Source: Paraglaciecola sp. MB-3u-78 (GTDB taxonomy: Bacteria; Pseudomonadota; Gammaproteobacteria; Enterobacterales; Alteromonadaceae). Taken from it: a stretch of DNA of 64,000 bases. Location of the stretch: positions 248,001-312,000 of the forward strand of contig NZ_PJCF01000002.1 of the NCBI RefSeq assembly GCF_002835935.1, in the 5' to 3' direction. The notes under the pieces are model-generated. The model was not told the DNA's origin. It did no database searches and saw only the letters and a list, made by a program, of their open reading frames with translations. How positions within the stretch are numbered: position 1 is the first letter of the stretch; the number at the start of each line of letters is the position of its first letter. Shown piece by piece: positions 63,497 to 64,000 of the stretch. The translations under genes were made by a program, and so were the position numbers.

Positions 63497-63522
63497 GGCT
63501 TACGCTTTTAATAGCGTAAGCC
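63497..63522 (+). terminator. hairpin past M28 gene
   Basis: GGCTTACGCT and AGCGTAAGCC are a perfect 10-bp stem with the loop TTTAAT, 11 bases after the stop. It has no real T-run, but is likely the transcript end. Confidence 0.7.
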
Positions 63523-63540
63523 ATTTTCAACCTCAAACCA

Positions 63541-63754
63541 TGCCCTGTCGGGCACCCGCGTCCTTGCGGGTTTTGACTCGAATCCCTTCGAGCCAGTTAC
63601 TTTTTTATAAAGTACGTCCCGCGCGGCGTCCGCTGCACTTTACCTTTCAGGCCAGCTGAAGCTGTTCCATATTTATCCCGTAAATATGGTCAACAGCAAA
63701 AAATAAGTAACCAAAAAATGCCGCCGCTGCTAAAGTTTTTAACCGCAAAACTTT
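63541..63754. repeat. cluster of five hairpins
   Basis: In 214 bases five perfect inverted pairs occur: TGCCC/GGGCA (63541-63554), CCCGC/GCGGG (63555-63570, TTTT after), CTCGAA/TTCGAG (63577-63592), CCATATTTA/TAAATATGG (63667-63689) and AAAGTTTT/AAAACTTT (63732-63754). The region is richer in GC in its first half than its neighbours. AAGTAACCAAAAAATG near 63702-63720 recurs in intergenic DNA of related bacteria (memory, not checked). It looks like a composite intergenic repeat element. Confidence 0.55.
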
Positions 63755-63950
63755 AAAGGCGGAAAAGCAGTGGCCGAGGCACCCAAGATGGGTATCAGCG
63801 AAGCCGATGTTTGTGCACACTAGATTAAAAACGTGAATCATTCTCACAAGGTATGCCGTCATTATGACCGTCCATTTTGATATTAGGGCAGCTTTTAATA
63901 AAAGACTTGGCGAAAACGAGCAAAGAACTAACTGTTTATTGTACGTTTCA

Positions 63951-63979
63951 TTGCCTTGTTACGTTTCGAAGACTATAAT
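63951..63979 (+). promoter_or_regulatory. sigma70-type promoter at the window edge
   Basis: TTGCCT (63951-63956), 17 bases, perfect TATAAT (63974-63979). It points right and out of the window; the gene it serves is not included. Confidence 0.6.
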
Positions 63980-64000
63980 AAGACCTAATTAAAGACCTGA

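Noticed and set aside
63647-63862. 71-codon minus-strand frame
   Set aside because: Runs through the hairpin cluster; composition does not look like a protein and there is no ribosome site.

Overview
The window looks like chromosome from a marine gammaproteobacterium of the order Alteromonadales, probably an Alteromonadaceae member of the Glaciecola/Paraglaciecola type. The evidence is the fadR-nhaB-dsbB neighbourhood, PHA-granule phasins, several TonB/TRAP/GGDEF-type genes, a DUF2855 protein, a DUF2244 protein, AT-rich intergenic DNA and strong Shine-Dalgarno sites. No rRNA, tRNA, CRISPR array, phage or intact insertion sequence was seen.

Layout. 0-1.7 kb: a membrane protein/XRE regulator pair behind three 20-bp-phased palindromes, then two small cassette-like units each followed by an attC-like foldback site (possible integron relic). 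1.8-4.2 kb: YceI, cytochrome b561, YceI and SirB2 genes. 4.5-6 kb: two phasins, one with a 15-bp repeat tail. 6-9.2 kb: fadR, nhaB, dsbB. 9.2-16.1 kb: fdhD, a TauE/SafE permease, DUF2244, DUF2855, an enoyl-reductase-like oxidoreductase and several gene relics. 16.3-29.8 kb: GGDEF relic, MFS transporter, DUF5666 lipoprotein, LuxR-type regulator, a PAS-GGDEF-EAL protein, MscS, a flavoprotein, two PepSY proteins, and a decaying regulator/cytochrome b pair. 31-34.6 kb: GH17, dgkA and an Omp85-type protein.

34.7-51.7 kb is the most interesting part. A GntR/UTRA regulator, a cytoplasmic GH31 glycosidase, a TRAP transporter, a TonB-dependent receptor, and an opposite-strand operon (aldo/keto reductase, TauD-like dioxygenase, YeiH exporter, SorA-like sulfite dehydrogenase, c-type cytochrome) share one palindrome, TCTTATATAAGA, found at four places. 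The two enzyme operons have the same promoter geometry (TTGACA, 17 bp, TAACTT, 3 bp, palindrome). I read this as one regulon for uptake of a sulfonated sugar or glycoside, hydrolysis, oxygenolytic C-S cleavage, reduction of the resulting aldehyde, and export and periplasmic oxidation of sulfite. The logic matches the sulfoquinovose dioxygenase type of pathway, but the GH31 enzyme does not look like classical YihQ, so the substrate or the enzyme may be new.

52-64 kb is housekeeping-like: DUF1456, a small unknown protein, a biotinyl-carboxyltransferase, a Kef-type antiporter, a diguanylate cyclase, a NatAB-type ABC exporter, YIP1, DUF3025, an M28 peptidase lipoprotein, a cluster of five hairpins, and a promoter pointing out of the window. 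Many small relics (amidase, two GGDEF pieces, LuxR, cytochrome b and others) show active gene loss between intact genes.
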